Assembly (NCBI RefSeq): GCF_011305995.1 | Contig: NZ_CP049910.1 | Coordinates: forward strand, 6,400,501 to 6,464,500 | Origin: Diaphorobacter sp. HDW4A | GTDB taxonomy: Bacteria > Pseudomonadota > Gammaproteobacteria > Burkholderiales > Burkholderiaceae_C | DNA length: 64,000 bases | Direction: 5' to 3' | Part shown: positions 28,126 through 37,655 of the stretch, piece by piece | Numbering within the stretch: the stretch's first letter is position 1 | Layout: each line of letters begins with the position of its first letter | The notes under the pieces: generated by a model | What the model was told of the DNA's origin: nothing | Seen by the model: only the letters and a program-made list of their open reading frames with translations | The model's database searches: none | Made by a program: the position numbers and the translations under genes

Positions 28126-29217
28126 ATGACCATTACTGAACAGGGTCTCATGGAGGCTCTCGCCCAAGTCCGCGACCCCTATACCGGTAAGGATTATGTG
28201 AGCACGCGCGCGCTGCGCAATGTCTCGATCAGCGGCGGCGATGTCGCCTTCGACGTGGAAATCGGCTATCCCGCCAAGAGCCTGGTGTCCGAGCTGCGCC
28301 AGCAACTGGTGACGGTCGCCAAGGCGCTGCCGGGCGTGGAGAACGTCTCGGTCAACATCGTCAGCAAGATCATTGCGCATGCGGTTCAGCGCGGCGTGCA
28401 GATGCTGCCCGGTGTGAAGAACATCATCGCGGTGGCGTCCGGCAAGGGCGGCGTGGGCAAGAGCACCACGGCCGTGAATCTGGCGCTGGCACTGGCGGCC
28501 GAGGGCGCGAATGTCGGTCTGCTCGACGCCGATATCTATGGCCCGAGCCAGCCGCTGATGACCAGCACCTCGGGCAAGCCCGAGAGCCTGGACGGCAAGC
28601 TCATGGAGCCTAAGCGCAGCATGGGCCTGCAGATCAACTCCATCGGTTTTCTGGTGGATGAAGAGCAGGCCATGATCTGGCGCGGCCCGATGGCCAGCCA
28701 GGCGCTCGAGCAACTCATCATGCAGACGCGCTGGCAGGATCTGGACTACTTGGTCGTCGACATGCCACCGGGCACCGGCGACATCCAGCTGACCATGTCG
28801 CAGAAGGTGCCGCTGACCGGCGCCGTGATCGTGACCACGCCCCAGGACATCGCGTTGCTCGATGCCAAGAAGGGCATCAACATGTTCCAGAAGGTCAATG
28901 TGCCGATTCTGGGACTGGTGGAAAACATGGCCGTGCACGTCTGCACGAACTGCGGCCATGTGGAACACATCTTCGGCGAGGATGGCGGCAAGAAGATGGC
29001 CGAGAAGATGGGCATGGACTACCTTGGCGCGTTGCCGCTGGCCATGAGCATCCGCGAGCAGGCCGACAGCGGCAAGCCCACGGTGGTGGCCGATCCGGAT
29101 GGCGAAGTGGCGCAGCTCTACAAGTCCATCGCGCGCTCGGTGGCGGTGAAGATCGCGCAGCAGGCCAAGGACTTCTCGTCCAAGTTCCCGACCATCACGG
29201 TGAGCAAGAACACCTGA
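28126..29217 (+). CDS. apbC: Iron-sulfur cluster carrier protein ApbC/Mrp
   Basis: This 363-aa P-loop NTPase has an N-terminal MIP18/DUF59 domain (EALAQVRDPYTGKD), a deviant Walker A (GKGGVGKST), DADIYGPSQP, DMPPGTGDIQLT and a C-terminal CTNCGHVEH whose CxxC bridges an Fe-S cluster in the dimer. It delivers Fe-S clusters to target apo-proteins. The next gene encodes a molybdoenzyme of the FdhF/YdeP family, which may be a client. GGAG precedes the start. Confidence 0.94.
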   Translation: MTITEQGLMEALAQVRDPYTGKDYVSTRALRNVSISGGDVAFDVEIGYPAKSLVSELRQQLVTVAKALPGVENVSVNIVSKIIAHAVQRGVQMLPGVKNIIAVASGKGGVGKSTTAVNLALALAAEGANVGLLDADIYGPSQPLMTSTSGKPESLDGKLMEPKRSMGLQINSIGFLVDEEQAMIWRGPMASQALEQLIMQTRWQDLDYLVVDMPPGTGDIQLTMSQKVPLTGAVIVTTPQDIALLDAKKGINMFQKVNVPILGLVENMAVHVCTNCGHVEHIFGEDGGKKMAEKMGMDYLGALPLAMSIREQADSGKPTVVADPDGEVAQLYKSIARSVAVKIAQQAKDFSSKFPTITVSKNT

Positions 29218-29312
29218 CCAACGCGTGTGGGTGAACCGCCCAGGCTGCCGCAGTGTGGTCGGGCGAGCGTGAAGCGCCGAAAGTGCAGGGCAGTGCCCAA
29301 GGAGACAGCGCC

Positions 29313-31604
29313 ATGAGCGAGCAGAAGATCGAGTTCTACAAGGGCCCGGCCGGTGGTTGGGGTGCGCTCAACAGCGTGAAGAATGCGCTGCTGCGGCAGG
29401 ACATTCCGCTCAAGGGCGCGAAGACGCTGCTCTCGGCCAACCAGCCCGACGGCTTTGACTGCCCGGGCTGCGCGTGGCCGGATCGCCACCACGCATCCAC
29501 TTTTGAATTCTGCGAAAACGGCGTCAAGGCGGTGGCCGCCGAGGCCACCGCGCGCCGCGCGGGCCCCGCGCTGTTTGCGCGGCACACGGTCAGCGAACTG
29601 GCCCGTCAGAGCGATTTCTGGCTTGAAGACCAAGGGCGGCTCACGCACCCGATGGTGTTCGATGCGGCGAGCGACAAGTACCTGCCGATCATGTGGGACG
29701 ACGCGTTCGCGATCATCGCGCGGCATCTGAACGCGCTGCCCGATCCGAATCAGGCAATCTTCTACACCTCGGGCCGGGCGAGCAACGAGGCCGCGTTTCT
29801 CTACCAGCTGTTCGTGCGCGAGTTCGGCACCAACAATTTTCCCGACTGCTCCAACATGTGCCACGAGCCGAGCGGCAGTGCCATGCGTCCGCAGATCGGC
29901 GTGGGCAAGGGCACGGTGGAGCTGGTCGATTTCGAGCGCGCCGACGCGATCTTCATCTTCGGCCAGAACCCCGGCACCAACCATCCGCGCATGCTCGGCG
30001 AGCTGCGCGAGGCGCACAAGCGCGGTGCGCGCATCGTGAGCTTCAACCCCTTGCGCGAGCGCGGGCTGGAGCGCTTTGCTGATCCGCAGGACAAGCTGGA
30101 GATGGCGACCTTCGGATCCACTCCCATCAGCACGCATTACTTCCAACTGCGTGTGGGTGGCGATCTCGCGGCCGTCGAGGGCATGATGAAGCATGTGCTG
30201 GAGCAGGAAGACGCGAGCGGCGACGTGCTCGACCGCGTTTTCATCGCCGAGCACACGAGCGGTTTCGAGGCGCTTGCGCACAGCCTGCGCGATGAATCGT
30301 GGCAGCTGCTCGAAGAAGAGTCCGGCCTCAGCGAGGCGCAGATGCGTAGCGCGGCCGACATCTACATCGGCGCCAAGAGCGTGATCGCCTGCTGGGGCAT
30401 GGGCATCACGCAGCACGTGCATTCGGTGGCGACGATCCAGATGATCGTGGACCTGCTGATGCTGCGCGGCAACCTTGGCCGCCCCGGCGCGGGCGCATGC
30501 CCCGTGCGCGGGCACAGCAATGTGCAGGGCGACCGCACCATGGGCATCTGGGAAAAACCGCCCGCTGCGCTGCTCGACAAACTGAAAGCGGTCTACGGCT
30601 TCGAACCGCCGCGCGAAAACGGTGTGGACACGGTCGAGGCCATCGCCGCCATGCGCGATGGCGACGCCAAGGTGTTCTTTGCGCTCGGCGGCAACTTCGC
30701 TGCGGCCACGCCCGACACGTATGAAACCTGGAAGGCCTTGCAGCGTTGTGATCTCACCGTTCACGTGACCACCAAGCTCAACCGCAGCCACGTGGTGCAT
30801 GGCAAGGAAGCGCTGATCCTGCCGTGCCTCGGTCGCACCGAGATCGACATGCAGGCCGGTGGCGTGCAGGGCGTGACGGTGGAAGACTCGATGAGCATGG
30901 TGCACATCTCCATGGGCATCAACCCCCCCGCGTCGGGGCATCTGCTGTCCGAGCCCGCCATCGTCGCGCGGCTCGCGCATGCGACGCTTGGCGAACGCAG
31001 CCGCGTGAACTGGCTGCAGCTCGTGGGCAATTACGCGCTGATCCGCGACGAGATCGAAAAGGTGTTCCCCGACTTCGCCCGCTTCAACGAGCGCGTGGCC
31101 GTGCCCGGCGGCTTTCGCCTACGCAACACGGCGAGCGAGCGGGTGTGGACCACGGCGAACGGCAAGGCGTCGTTCGTGGCGCACGCGGTGCCGCGTGATA
31201 CGCCCTCGCACCGCGCGCGCGAGCGGGTGCGTGACCAGGTCGTATTCACGCTGCTCACCACGCGCTCGCACGACCAGTACAACACCACCATCTACGGCAT
31301 GGACGACCGCTATCGTGGCGTGTTCGGCCAGCGCCGCGTGGTCTTCATCCATGCCGACGACATCCGCGCGCTGGGCATGAATGATGGCGACTGGATCAAT
31401 ATCCGCACCGTCTGGGATGATGGTCAGGAGCGCCGCGCCGACGGCTTCAAGCTGGTGGCCTATGACATTCCGCGCGGCAATCTCGCGGCGTATTACCCCG
31501 AGACCAATCCGCTGGTCCCGCTGTCGGCCGTGGCTGCGAATGCGGGCACGCCGACCTCCAAGTCCATCCCCGTGGTGCTGGAGCCGGGCAGGGCGTCTGT
31601 GTGA
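29313..31604 (+). CDS. FdhF/YdeP-family molybdopterin oxidoreductase
   Basis: This 763-aa protein belongs to the DMSO-reductase superfamily: the N-terminal FDCPGCAWPD segment, the molybdopterin-binding EPSGSAM, DAIFIFGQNPGTNHPRM and FNPLRERGLERFADP regions, CWGMGITQHVHSV, and the C-terminal molydopterin-dinucleotide domain (TTRSHDQYNTTIYGMDDRYRG). No selenocysteine codon is seen. YdeP-type enzymes are linked to acid resistance and unusual formate or other oxidoreduction, but the substrate is not known. The frame extends to 29253; the start at 29313 has AAGGAG 9 nt upstream. The small downstream gene overlaps its stop. Confidence 0.9.
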   Translation: MSEQKIEFYKGPAGGWGALNSVKNALLRQDIPLKGAKTLLSANQPDGFDCPGCAWPDRHHASTFEFCENGVKAVAAEATARRAGPALFARHTVSELARQSDFWLEDQGRLTHPMVFDAASDKYLPIMWDDAFAIIARHLNALPDPNQAIFYTSGRASNEAAFLYQLFVREFGTNNFPDCSNMCHEPSGSAMRPQIGVGKGTVELVDFERADAIFIFGQNPGTNHPRMLGELREAHKRGARIVSFNPLRERGLERFADPQDKLEMATFGSTPISTHYFQLRVGGDLAAVEGMMKHVLEQEDASGDVLDRVFIAEHTSGFEALAHSLRDESWQLLEEESGLSEAQMRSAADIYIGAKSVIACWGMGITQHVHSVATIQMIVDLLMLRGNLGRPGAGACPVRGHSNVQGDRTMGIWEKPPAALLDKLKAVYGFEPPRENGVDTVEAIAAMRDGDAKVFFALGGNFAAATPDTYETWKALQRCDLTVHVTTKLNRSHVVHGKEALILPCLGRTEIDMQAGGVQGVTVEDSMSMVHISMGINPPASGHLLSEPAIVARLAHATLGERSRVNWLQLVGNYALIRDEIEKVFPDFARFNERVAVPGGFRLRNTASERVWTTANGKASFVAHAVPRDTPSHRARERVRDQVVFTLLTTRSHDQYNTTIYGMDDRYRGVFGQRRVVFIHADDIRALGMNDGDWINIRTVWDDGQERRADGFKLVAYDIPRGNLAAYYPETNPLVPLSAVAANAGTPTSKSIPVVLEPGRASV

Positions 31605-31915
31605 GCGTGACGCACGAAGACGAAGCACCACCGTCATCACCCATTCCGCTGGCCGCTCGCATTCTGCTGGCGCTCGCGCAGGAGCTGCAGGCGCGGGGCG
31701 ATGAGACGGCGATGGCGACGGTGCCGCTGTCGCGTTTGTCAAAAATTCTGGGAGAAAGCGCCAGCGTGCTGATGCGCGAGATCACGCTGATGAGCGATGC
31801 GCAGATCGGAGCCCAGTGCGGGCCCGGCTGGGTCAGCTTGCGGCAGGACGAGTCGCGCTGGCTGGTGCTGCTGACGCCCGCAGGCCGCGCGCTTCTGGAA
31901 GAAGGCGCGCGGTAG
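31601..31915 (+). CDS. Small winged-helix-like protein coupled to the molybdoenzyme
   Basis: This 104-aa protein starts at a GTG that overlaps the upstream stop (GTGA), so its translation is coupled to the FdhF/YdeP gene. Its core (LAARILLALAQELQARG, LSRLSKILGESASVLMREITLM, WLVLLTPAGRALL) resembles a winged helix with a recognition helix near residues 45-63. It may be a dedicated regulator or assembly partner. I do not know a named family for it. Confidence 0.7.
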   Translation: MSVTHEDEAPPSSPIPLAARILLALAQELQARGDETAMATVPLSRLSKILGESASVLMREITLMSDAQIGAQCGPGWVSLRQDESRWLVLLTPAGRALLEEGAR

Positions 31916-31924
31916 CGGTTTGGC

Positions 31925-32860
31925 TCAACGCGTGTTGTTGTCGAAGCGCTGAAAAATCGTGGCGATGATGGGGCCGGAGATGTTGTGCCACACGCTGAAG
32001 ATCGCGCTTGGCACGGCAGCCAGCGGCGAGAAGTGGGCGGTGGCCAGCGCCACGCCGAGGCCTGAGTTCTGCATGCCGACCTCGATGGCCAGCGTCTTTC
32101 GCTTGGGCACGCTCATGCCGAACAGCTTGGCGAGGCCGTAGCCGAGCAGATAGCCGAGACCGTTGTGCAGCACCACGACGGCAAAGATCATCAGACCACT
32201 GGAGGCGATGCGCTGCTGGTTGCCCGACACGACGGCGGCCACGATGGCGACGATGGCGACCACTGACACGAGCGGCAGCACGTCGACGGCGGCCTTGACC
32301 TTGTCGCGCAGAAAGGTCTGGCAGATCACGCCCAGCGCAATCGGCAACACCACCACCTGAACGATGGACCAGAACATGGCGGCCGCGCTCACCTCGATCC
32401 ACTGGCTGGCCAGCAGATAGATCAGCGCGGGTGTCACGATAGGTGCGAGCAGGGTGGTGACGGAAGTGATGGCGACTGACAGCGCGACGTCGCCGCGTGC
32501 CAGAAAGGTCATCACGTTAGAGGCCGTGCCGCCGGGGCAGCAGCCCACGAGGATCACGCCTACGGCCACTTCGGGCGGCAGGTTCAGGGTCTTGGACAGC
32601 GCCCAGGCAAGCCCCGGCATGATGACGAACTGGCCGATCACGCCGATGGTCACATCGCGCGGACGGCGCAGCACTTCGCGGAAATCTTCCTTGGACAGCG
32701 TCAGGCCCATGCCGAACATGATGATGCCCAGAAGCGGCACCACATAGGGTCCGATCCATTTGAATTGTGCGGGGAAACAGAAGGCCAGAATGGCGAAAAG
32801 CAACGTCCAGAGAGCGAACGTTTTGCCAACGAATTGGCTCAGGCGAGCGATAGCCTGCAT
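31925..32860 (-). CDS. Bile acid:sodium symporter (BASS) family transporter
   Basis: This 311-aa membrane protein has about ten hydrophobic helices and the BASS landmarks [12 protein letters not shown], a [24 protein letters not shown] crossover and an [14 protein letters not shown] crossover, both built around Na+ sites. Bacterial members carry pantoate, organic anions or sulfonated compounds with Na+. The first 17 codons of the open frame (to 32911) do not look like transporter, and MQAIARLSQ at 32860 follows AAGGA. It converges on the FdhF/YdeP unit with only 9 bp between. Confidence 0.9.
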   Translation of the reverse strand: MQAIARLSQFVGKTFALWTLLFAILAFCFPAQFKWIGPYVVPLLGIIMFGMGLTLSKEDFREVLRRPRDVTIGVIGQFVIMPGLAWALSKTLNLPPEVAVGVILVGCCPGGTASNVMTFLARGDVALSVAITSVTTLLAPIVTPALIYLLASQWIEVSAAAMFWSIVQVVVLPIALGVICQTFLRDKVKAAVDVLPLVSVVAIVAIVAAVVSGNQQRIASSGLMIFAVVVLHNGLGYLLGYGLAKLFGMSVPKRKTLAIEVGMQNSGLGVALATAHFSPLAAVPSAIFSVWHNISGPIIATIFQRFDNNTR

Positions 32861-33132
32861 GGTGAAAGATCCTTGACTCAAAAACCGTGCAGCGCGGCGT
32901 TGGGTATGCAAGGCGCTGCAGTGACCGCAGGGCGGTCAGATCGACAGATGGGCAAGGTTCACAGCCAGGGATGTCGGCGCAGAACTTCCCGAAAGACAGA
33001 CACAGATAAGTGCGATGGCCACGCGACACGGGTTGGCACGCGGGGCACATCGGGAATCTTAGGGAGTTTGCGATACCGACGTTGTGCGCAGGTCATTCGC
33101 CGCGGCGCTGTCAAGCGCCCGGAGTGATGAAA

Positions 33133-34428
33133 TCAACGGGTTCCGCGCGCCAGAATCTGCGGCGGCTGCAGCGCCGCATTCAACGCCTCGTCGCGCAGCC
33201 AGCGATTGCCGGGCATGTAGAGATAGTCCTCGCAGTTGGATGCCTCGCAGCGCTGGCTGTCGATGATCTCGAGAATCACCGCGTCGCGCGTTCCGTCATC
33301 GGTGGAGCGTCCCTTTACACGCACCGCGACGATGCGGCCCTGTTCGTCCCAGTTCGCAATCGGCCCGCGCAGCAGCACGTGCGACCAGTCGTAGCGACTG
33401 CCATTGGCGGGGCGCACCGTGGCTTCGACGGGAGTGCGTGCCTCGTGCATGCGCACCGCCACGAGGATCACATCGTTGCCGAAGCGAAAGGGATTCTTCT
33501 CGAGCGCGCGCAGCTCGACGTAGCGCGTCGCGCCGTGCTTGCGTGCAAACGCGCGCAGGCGTTTCTCGTTGGCCTGCAACTGCTCGGCTTGCTGCTTGTC
33601 GCGCTGGGTGCTGGCCTGCTGTTGCGCCGCTCGGTTACTGTAGCTCTGCCAGGTGTGGGGTGCGGCGTCGGCCGACGCGCTGATGGTTCTGGAGGCCTGT
33701 GCCACACCGCCCGGAATGTTGCCGTAGGAATCGGGCGACCAGCCCGTGCGCTCGTGCAGCAGCACGCGCAGTTGGCGGCCTTTCAAGGTCTCGGCGCCCG
33801 AGGCTTTGCAGATGGAAAGCCAGCGCGCATACGCCTTGTCCATCCAGCCCTTGGCGAGATCGTCGTTCGCGAAATCACCGTTGGCCGAAACCTGCAGGCT
33901 CAGCGGCTGGCAGATCGATGGCGGCAGCCTGCCGTCCACGCGGCTCTCCACCCAGAGCCGTCCGGCCTTCGCGCCCTTGGGTGCATCAAGCGAGCCTGTG
34001 TCGAGCAGCACGCGCGTGGTGTCCACGCGCTTGGCACCCACGCTCTGTGGATCCGAAAGAAAGATGCCCTGTGTGAACTTTCCTTGCCAAACGACGGGTG
34101 CAGCGGATGGTGCGTGGCGCAACTGCCAGGACGCCTTGCCATTGCCCTCCGCAAGCCCGTTTGTGCACGCACCTTCGTATTGGGCGATGTACTCGCTGCT
34201 GCGCAACTGGCCCGAGGCCAGCACCTCGCAGCCACCGGTGTTTACGCCCTCGGGTGCGGCGTGGGCGACCACCGCTATTGCGCCGTGTGCAAGTAAGCAG
34301 GCCGAAACGAATGCGCGCAGACGTCCGCGCAGCGCAACGTGCGAATGCTGTAGGAATGACGGCGGAATGGATTGGCGGCACAACACGGTGGAAGGACTCC
34401 CTGAGATGGATGGTTCGATGGATACCAT
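33133..34428 (-). CDS. Hypothetical exported protein
   Basis: This protein is up to 431 aa. It has a late signal-like helix (LRAFVSACLLAHGAIAVVAHA, about 36-57), suggesting that the real start is an internal ATG or GTG. The mature N-terminus (GGCEVLASGQLRSSEYIAQYEGACTNGLAEGNGKASW) resembles a MORN-type repeat, followed by a mixed domain, a Gln-rich coiled-coil segment (about 265-295) and a C-terminal domain with a possible disulfide pair (QRCEASNCEDYLYM). Periplasmic location is likely; function unknown. Confidence 0.65.
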   Translation of the reverse strand: MVSIEPSISGSPSTVLCRQSIPPSFLQHSHVALRGRLRAFVSACLLAHGAIAVVAHAAPEGVNTGGCEVLASGQLRSSEYIAQYEGACTNGLAEGNGKASWQLRHAPSAAPVVWQGKFTQGIFLSDPQSVGAKRVDTTRVLLDTGSLDAPKGAKAGRLWVESRVDGRLPPSICQPLSLQVSANGDFANDDLAKGWMDKAYARWLSICKASGAETLKGRQLRVLLHERTGWSPDSYGNIPGGVAQASRTISASADAAPHTWQSYSNRAAQQQASTQRDKQQAEQLQANEKRLRAFARKHGATRYVELRALEKNPFRFGNDVILVAVRMHEARTPVEATVRPANGSRYDWSHVLLRGPIANWDEQGRIVAVRVKGRSTDDGTRDAVILEIIDSQRCEASNCEDYLYMPGNRWLRDEALNAALQPPQILARGTR

Positions 34429-34482
34429 CCGACTATGTCAGAGAGGCCGTGCGCAGAGTGTCAGCGTTTGTAGTAGCTGGGC

Positions 34483-35535
34483 TCAGTTTTCCAGCGCGAT
34501 GATCTGCGCGGCGATGCGGTCGATGTCTGTCTCTTCCAGCGAGCTGGCCTCGATCTTCCGGCGCTGCTCCCAGCCGCTGAAATGATTCGATTGCGAGCGT
34601 TCGTAGTGGGGGTCGTAGTGCATGCGCATAAGCTCGGCGAACAGGGGTGAGAGCGATTTCTCGCGTGCCCATTCCTGCCAGCGTCCCACGGTTTCCTTGC
34701 CGAGTGATTCAGTCAGCACGCTGAGTTTGCCGGTGAGTGCATCGACGTCATCACCCAGATACGCGTAGTCGCGCAGCAAGTAGGACAGGCGTGCCTCGGC
34801 CGTGGCGGCAATCTCGATGGTGGGCGCGGCGCGCATCTGGGTGACCAACGGCAGCGGCACCGAGAGGCGTCCGATACGCGCGCTTTCGCCCTCCACATAC
34901 AGTGGGCGAGAAAGGTCCAGCGTCTCCAGCACGGTACCGATCTGGGTCTCGAAATTCTTCTGCGAAGGCTGCTCCACGCCAGGCAGACTGCCGAGCATCG
35001 AGCCCTTGTGGCGCGCGCAGTGCTCCAGATCGAGCACCTGCGCACCCTGTTCGGTGAGTGCCTGCAGCACGCGCGTCTTGGCGCTGCCGGTGGCTCCCAG
35101 AATCACGCGCAACTGCAGCCTGGGGACGATGTCCTCGATCTGCGAAATGACATGCCGACGGAACGACTTGTAGCCGCCCGCGAGCTGCTGGGCGTCCCAG
35201 CCGACAAGGCGCATCCAGTGCACCATCGAGCCGCTGCGCATGCCGCCGCGCCAGCAGTAGACCAACGGCTTCCAGCGTTCGGGCCGGTCGGCGAACTGTT
35301 CCTTCAGATGCTTTGCCAGATTGGCCGCCACCATCGCGCCGCCCACGCGACGCGCCTCGAACGCGCCTTGCTGCACGTAGATTGTGCCGACGATGGCGCG
35401 CTCCTCGTTGTCGAGCACCGGGCAGTTGATGGCACCGGGAATATGATCGAGGGCGAACTCCGCAGGCGAGCGCGCATCGATGATGGCGTCGAAACGGTGG
35501 CGGTCTGCGGGGCGTACGGGCTGGAAATGGGACAT
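34483..35535 (-). CDS. mnmH: tRNA 2-selenouridine synthase
   Basis: MnmH (SelU/YbbB) replaces sulfur by selenium at the wobble 2-thiouridine of tRNA-Lys, -Glu and -Gln using selenophosphate. The 350-aa protein has an N-terminal rhodanese domain with the catalytic loop CWRGGMRSG (Cys94) and a C-terminal P-loop domain (GATGSAKT, about 147-154). It is divergent from selD, 146 bp away, which makes its selenium donor; this pairing is a common genomic marker of selenium use. Confidence 0.95.
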   Translation of the reverse strand: MSHFQPVRPADRHRFDAIIDARSPAEFALDHIPGAINCPVLDNEERAIVGTIYVQQGAFEARRVGGAMVAANLAKHLKEQFADRPERWKPLVYCWRGGMRSGSMVHWMRLVGWDAQQLAGGYKSFRRHVISQIEDIVPRLQLRVILGATGSAKTRVLQALTEQGAQVLDLEHCARHKGSMLGSLPGVEQPSQKNFETQIGTVLETLDLSRPLYVEGESARIGRLSVPLPLVTQMRAAPTIEIAATAEARLSYLLRDYAYLGDDVDALTGKLSVLTESLGKETVGRWQEWAREKSLSPLFAELMRMHYDPHYERSQSNHFSGWEQRRKIEASSLEETDIDRIAAQIIALEN

Positions 35536-35681
35536 GGGGCTTGGAGTTGGAGGGCCAAACTATACCGGGGCTCGTTTGGCAGCGTTGTCCGCGCGAGTAT
35601 CCGCGTGCCCAGGTTGAGTGCTCCGAATCTGGGATGATCAGGGCTGAGTTCCCCGTCATCCCATTACCCTTTCGGACTGCC

Positions 35682-36767
35682 ATGACCGCATCAGCACCCA
35701 CCCCCGCCACCACCACAGCTACGCCCGCATTACCGCGCCTGACTTCGCTGTCGCACGGTGGCGGCTGCGGCTGCAAGATCGCTCCGGGGGTGCTGTCGGA
35801 GATCCTCCAATCGAGCGGCGCGAACGCCGTGATTCCGCCCGAGTTGATGGTCGGCATCGAAACCTCGGACGACGCCGCCGTCTACAAGCTCAACGACCAG
35901 CAGGCGCTAGTTGCCACGACCGACTTCTTCATGCCCATCGTGGACGACCCGTACGAATTCGGCCGTATCGCAGCGACCAATGCGCTGTCGGACGTCTATG
36001 CCATGGGCGGCAGGCCCATCATGGCGCTGGCGCTCGTCGCCATGCCCATCAACGTTTTGCCGCTCGACGTGATCGGCGCCATCGTGCGCGGCGGTCAGGA
36101 TGTGTGCCGCGCAGCCGGCATTCCGATTGCGGGCGGCCACACCATCGACTCGGTCGAGCCCATCTACGGCCTCGTCGCCATGGGGCTCGTTCACCCCGAC
36201 CGCGTGCGCCGCAACGCCGAAGCCAAGGCCGGTGATGTGCTCGTGCTCGGCAAGCCGCTCGGCGTGGGCATCTATTCCGCCGCGCTCAAGAAGCTCAAGC
36301 TCGACGACGCAGGCTACCGCAAAATGATCGCCAACACCACGCGCTTGAACACCCCCGGCCCGCTGCTCGCCGAACTGCCGGGCGTGCGTGCGATCACCGA
36401 CGTGACGGGCTTCGGCCTCGCCGGACACGCGCTCGAAATGGCACGCGGCGCTGGTGTCAAGATCGTCGTTGACTGGGCCAAGGTGCCGCTGCTGCCCGGC
36501 GTCGTCCAGCTTGCCGAGCAAGGCAACGTGACCGGCGCCAGCGGCCGTAATTGGGCCGCCTACGGCACCGATGTGCAGCTCGCCCCGGGCCTGCACGCCA
36601 CCACGCAGAATCTCCTCAGCGACCCCCAGACTTCGGGGGGCCTGCTCGTCTCCTGCGCCCCCGAAGCCGTCAACGACGTGCTTGCGATCTTCGCGCGCGA
36701 AGGCTTTGAAGCGGCAGCCGTCATCGGTCATGTCGAGGCCGGAGCTGCCCAACTGCAGGTTGCGTGA
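35682..36767 (+). CDS. selD: Selenide, water dikinase (selenophosphate synthase)
   Basis: SelD makes selenophosphate from selenide and ATP. The 361-aa protein has the active loop GGGCGCK (Cys29, Cys31, Lys32); the position is Cys, not selenocysteine. Other motifs include ETSDDAAVYKL, TNALSDVYAMGG, GGHTIDSVEPIYG and the C-terminal DPQTSGGLLVSC. An open frame extends to 35541, but the ATG at 35682 starts the family-like protein. The N-terminal Ala/Thr/Pro stretch is unstructured. No selA, selB or tRNA-Sec is visible here. Confidence 0.95.
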   Translation: MTASAPTPATTTATPALPRLTSLSHGGGCGCKIAPGVLSEILQSSGANAVIPPELMVGIETSDDAAVYKLNDQQALVATTDFFMPIVDDPYEFGRIAATNALSDVYAMGGRPIMALALVAMPINVLPLDVIGAIVRGGQDVCRAAGIPIAGGHTIDSVEPIYGLVAMGLVHPDRVRRNAEAKAGDVLVLGKPLGVGIYSAALKKLKLDDAGYRKMIANTTRLNTPGPLLAELPGVRAITDVTGFGLAGHALEMARGAGVKIVVDWAKVPLLPGVVQLAEQGNVTGASGRNWAAYGTDVQLAPGLHATTQNLLSDPQTSGGLLVSCAPEAVNDVLAIFAREGFEAAAVIGHVEAGAAQLQVA

Positions 36768-36835
36768 TTTTTTGTTTGTTTTTTCCGTTTTGGTTCTGAT
36801 TTGAACCGTTTGAGTTGATTTGATTTGAGTTGAGT

Positions 36836-37321
36836 ATGCGTTCCGAACTTGTGATCCGCCCCGCCGTCATCGGCGACACCGACACCATCCTGCGTTTCAT
36901 CCGCGATCTCGCGATCTTTGAAAACGCCGAAAACGAAGTGCTGACCACTGCAGCGCATGTACATCGCACCATCTTTTCCGAAGGTGCTACGGCCCATGCG
37001 TTGATCTGCGAGAGCGCGGGCAAGCCCATCGGGTTTGCGGTCTACTTCTATAACTACTCCACTTGGCAGGGGCGCAACGGCGTTTATCTCGAAGACCTGT
37101 ACATCGACCCCGAGGCACGGGGCATGGGTGCGGGCAAGGCGATGCTCAAGCACATCGCGAAGATCGCTGTGGATAACGACTGCGGGCGATTCGAGTGGAG
37201 TGTGTTGGATTGGAATACACCTGCGATCAAGGTGTATGACTCTATCGGGGCTAAGCCGCAGAGTGAGTGGATTCGGTATCGGTTGACGGGGGATGCGTTG
37301 TTGGAGTTGGCTTCTTCCTAA
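36836..37321 (+). CDS. GNAT-family N-acetyltransferase
   Basis: This 161-aa acetyltransferase has VIRPAVIGDTDTILRFIRDLA, the acetyl-CoA motif LEDLYIDPEARGMGAGKAML, and the C-terminal WSVLDWNTPAIKVYDSIGA, typical of spermidine acetyltransferase-like GNATs. The substrate is probably a small amine. A TTG codon at 36830 is in frame, but the ATG at 36836 is taken as the start. It lies 68 bp after selD, across a T-rich stretch. Confidence 0.9.
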   Translation: MRSELVIRPAVIGDTDTILRFIRDLAIFENAENEVLTTAAHVHRTIFSEGATAHALICESAGKPIGFAVYFYNYSTWQGRNGVYLEDLYIDPEARGMGAGKAMLKHIAKIAVDNDCGRFEWSVLDWNTPAIKVYDSIGAKPQSEWIRYRLTGDALLELASS

Positions 37322-37349
37322 GCTTAAGCCTTTGCCTTTGCTGGCGGCA

Positions 37350-37532
37350 GAGGCCGGGAGTTCCGCCCGGCGGCGGAGTCACCTTTTGCTTGCGCGCAAA
37401 AGGTAACCCAAAACGCGCTTTTCAATACCCGCGGCAGAATTCACTTTGCGACTGCGTCGCTCCGTTCGGACAACCGCCGCGAGCTAGATATTTCATAAGA
37501 GGAATATCCGGCACATCGCTTCGCTCGTGGCG
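37350..37532 (+). repeat. Left arm of a long diverged inverted repeat
   Basis: This arm runs from AGGCCGGGAGTTCC to CATCGCTTCGCTCGTGGCG. Read against the reverse complement of 37656-37836 it shares, in the same order, GGCCGGGA, the C/G-rich GCCGG block, AAAAGGT/AAAAAGT around ACC, GCGCTTTTCAATACC / GCGCTTTGAATACC, CAACCGCCG, AAGAGG-ATAT and CGGCACATCGCTTCGCTCGTG. It contains its own hairpin (CCTTTTGCTTGCGCGCAAAAGG). No gene is seen here. Confidence 0.75.
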
Positions 37533-37655
37533 CTCATCTCGCGACTTCGCGAGATGCTGGTGCGTCAGTGCTGTGTGATTTTTGATTTGTTCGTTGGGCA
37601 CCCATCGCTTCAAAGCGCAGTGGGTATTTGCACCCCAACCTCACTTCACCAACGC

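Noticed and set aside
29313..31604. Selenocysteine formate dehydrogenase
   Set aside because: No in-frame UGA is present and the sequence fits the YdeP-type subgroup, despite nearby selD.
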